From the NCBI GenBank assembly GCA_035405785.1, contig DAONJS010000003.1:124001-188000 (forward strand): 64,000 bases of DNA, given 5' to 3'. This DNA comes from BPGX01 sp035405785. GTDB taxonomy: Bacteria; Bacteroidota; Bacteroidia; B-17B0; Aurantibacillaceae. Below, in pieces: positions 62,850-64,000 of the stretch (its first letter is position 1; each line of letters opens with the position of its first letter). A program made the position numbers and the translations under genes. The notes under the pieces were generated by a model. It did not search any database. It worked only from the letters and a program-made list of their open reading frames with translations, and was not told the DNA's origin.

Positions 62850-64000
62850 TTAGGAATGTGATATTTTTTTAAACTTTAAAATGGATGAATAATTATAGTA
62901 TAAAAACAATGTAAATAAGACCAATAAAAAGTTGTTGAAAATGATTTGATGAAAATTTGATATAAATGAAATTTTATTTGAAATAAAATAAAGTATTAGC
63001 GATATAACAAAGTAAAGAGTTATTTTTTTGAGTGGATATGATACAGGATAATATCTTTGTCCAAGAAAATAAGATAAAATCATCATAGTGCCATAAGCCG
63101 CTAATGTTGCATAAGCAGAAGCAACATAAGAATATTTGGGAACAAAAATAAAATTGACAATTAGTGTAATGATAGCACCAAATATTGTTAAATATGCACC
63201 AATTTGTGTTTGTCCTGTAAGTTTATACCAAAAAGATAAATTGAAATAAATCCCTAAAAATAAATTTGCTGTTAGTAAAACTGGAACGATTGATAAACCT
63301 ACTCTGTATGAAGGACCAATGAAATATTGAAGAATAGGTAAATTTAAATTTGTTGATAACCATAAAAATAAACCAAATGCAATGAATGCTTCTGTGGCTT
63401 TTGAGTATGTTTGTTTGGCATCTGCTTCTTTGAATGCGTTGAAAAAAAAGGGTTCTGCTGCGTAGCGATAGGCCTGAATAAAAATAGTTATTAAAATAGA
63501 AAGTTTGTAGCACGCACCATATATTCCTTGTGCAGATTGAGCAATGTTTTCAGGCAATAAGAATTTGAGAATTATTCTATCAAATGTTTCATTTATCATT
63601 CCTGCTAAACCTACTATCAAAAGAGGCAATGCATAGCGAAGCATTTCTTTACTTAAGTTTTTATCTATAAAAAAATGAAATTTTTTCCATACAGGATACA
63701 TCATTAATATAGTAGAGATATTTGCTAATAAATTACTCAGAAACCCATAACCAATGCCGATTTCAGGATTGTATAATCTTGCAAGAAAATGACTGCTGTT
63801 TTCATCATAATATTTTTTACAAACCAAAAAGAAAAATAAATTGAATAGTATATTGATGAGAACATTAGATAACTTTAGTATTGAAAAGCGAAGTGCCTTT
63901 TGTTGTTGTCTTAAATATGCAAAAGGAATAGCCAATAGTGTGTCAGATGCGAGTATTCCAATTGTCCAGTAAATAAATAGAGTGTTGTTGTAGTGCAGAA
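62850..64000 (-). CDS. Polysaccharide flippase (Wzx-like), truncated by the window end
   Basis: The reading frame stays open to the last base; the gene continues beyond the window. The visible 380-odd residues hold about ten membrane helices: an internal Thr-Leu-Leu-Ala-Ile-Pro-Phe-Ala-Tyr-Leu-Arg start region, LIVGLAGMINETFDRIILKF, AQGIYGACYKLSILITIFIQ, NLSFWYKLTGQTQIGAYLTI and FVPKYSYVASAYATLAAYGT. This fits the MATE/MurJ-like oligosaccharide flippases that move lipid-linked units across the inner membrane. Upstream of asnB in the same unit. It may act with Wzy or compete with the ABC route at 51-53 kb. Confidence 0.85.
   Translation of the reverse strand, partial: LHYNNTLFIYWTIGILASDTLLAIPFAYLRQQQKALRFSILKLSNVLINILFNLFFFLVCKKYYDENSSHFLARLYNPEIGIGYGFLSNLLANISTILMMYPVWKKFHFFIDKNLSKEMLRYALPLLIVGLAGMINETFDRIILKFLLPENIAQSAQGIYGACYKLSILITIFIQAYRYAAEPFFFNAFKEADAKQTYSKATEAFIAFGLFLWLSTNLNLPILQYFIGPSYRVGLSIVPVLLTANLFLGIYFNLSFWYKLTGQTQIGAYLTIFGAIITLIVNFIFVPKYSYVASAYATLAAYGTMMILSYFLGQRYYPVSYPLKKITLYFVISLILYFISNKISFISNFHQIIFNNFLLVLFTLFLYYNYSSILKFKKISHS

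Overview
The window is AT-rich DNA (about 30% GC by eye) from a member of the Bacteroidota. Four things support this: proteins carrying type IX secretion (T9SS) sorting domains (a CHU_C type B tail at 24-2633 and a type A tail at 9683-11122), a PorP/SprF homologue, an asparagine-rich proteome, and many genes preceded by the Bacteroidota -7 promoter element TAnnTTTG. A run of exactly 100 N (43135-43234) shows that this is a scaffold, possibly from a metagenome-assembled genome. No genus can be named from the sequence.

Layout. 1-7.1 kb: a secreted CotH/LTD-domain protein followed by a PorP/SprF-type protein and a DUF4340 protein, then three minus-strand outer-membrane-barrel candidates. 7.2-14.1 kb: CoA-transferase subunit B, heme A synthase, an FkbM methyltransferase, a T9SS beta-propeller protein, and a three-subunit proton-translocating transhydrogenase operon. 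14.3-20.9 kb: a two-component system with a PepSY-like target gene, enolase, citrate synthase, a small membrane protein and 3-methyladenine glycosylase. 21.1-30.5 kb: a TonB-dependent receptor with a secreted endonuclease/phosphatase-fold protein, phosphohexomutase-pssA, lspA-hemH, a sulfotransferase carrying an apparent frameshift, and a Nudix hydrolase. 30.8-38 kb: housekeeping genes (pyrE, an SRPBCC protein, an RluA-type synthase, ahcY, a polyprenyl synthetase, a thioesterase, malic enzyme-PTA fusion). 38.1-45.2 kb: a giant TPR/PD40/coiled-coil protein ending in three SPOR-like domains, co-transcribed with an outer-membrane protein. 45.3-64 kb: a surface-polysaccharide region. It holds a divIC-led minus-strand operon (sulfotransferase, Wzm/Wzt ABC exporter, methyltransferases, glycosyltransferases), a tRNA-Lys, a GAF/HisKA_2 sensor kinase, two UDP-GlcNAc 2-epimerase-like genes around psd, a GxxExxY gene between palindromic repeats, and a flippase-asnB-glycosyltransferase operon that runs off the window end.

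How the parts fit. The polysaccharide region has both an ABC exporter (Wzm/Wzt) and a Wzx-type flippase, plus sugar-nucleotide, sulfation, methylation and amidation functions, so it probably builds a decorated surface glycan. The T9SS genes, the PorP/SprF pair and the PD40/SPOR giant point to secretion and cell-envelope anchoring. pssA and psd together make phosphatidylethanolamine. hemH and ctaA belong to heme biosynthesis.

Most notable observations: (1) the giant protein looks like a PorE-like module whose peptidoglycan-binding end is replaced by three SPOR-like repeats; (2) the assembly gap falls inside a 48-bp coding tandem repeat, and the flanks join into one exact unit, so the gap should be a whole number of units; (3) the response-regulator gene and the PepSY-like gene share an 11-bp-spaced direct repeat at an identical distance from their -7 elements, a candidate regulator box; (4) an extra A in an A8 run splits a sulfotransferase; (5) an 85-95 bp leader is duplicated around one glycosyltransferase; (6) several families of intergenic palindromes are present, one pair bracketing a GxxExxY gene. 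No stretch over 300 bases lacks a gene. No CRISPR array, insertion sequence or prophage was seen.
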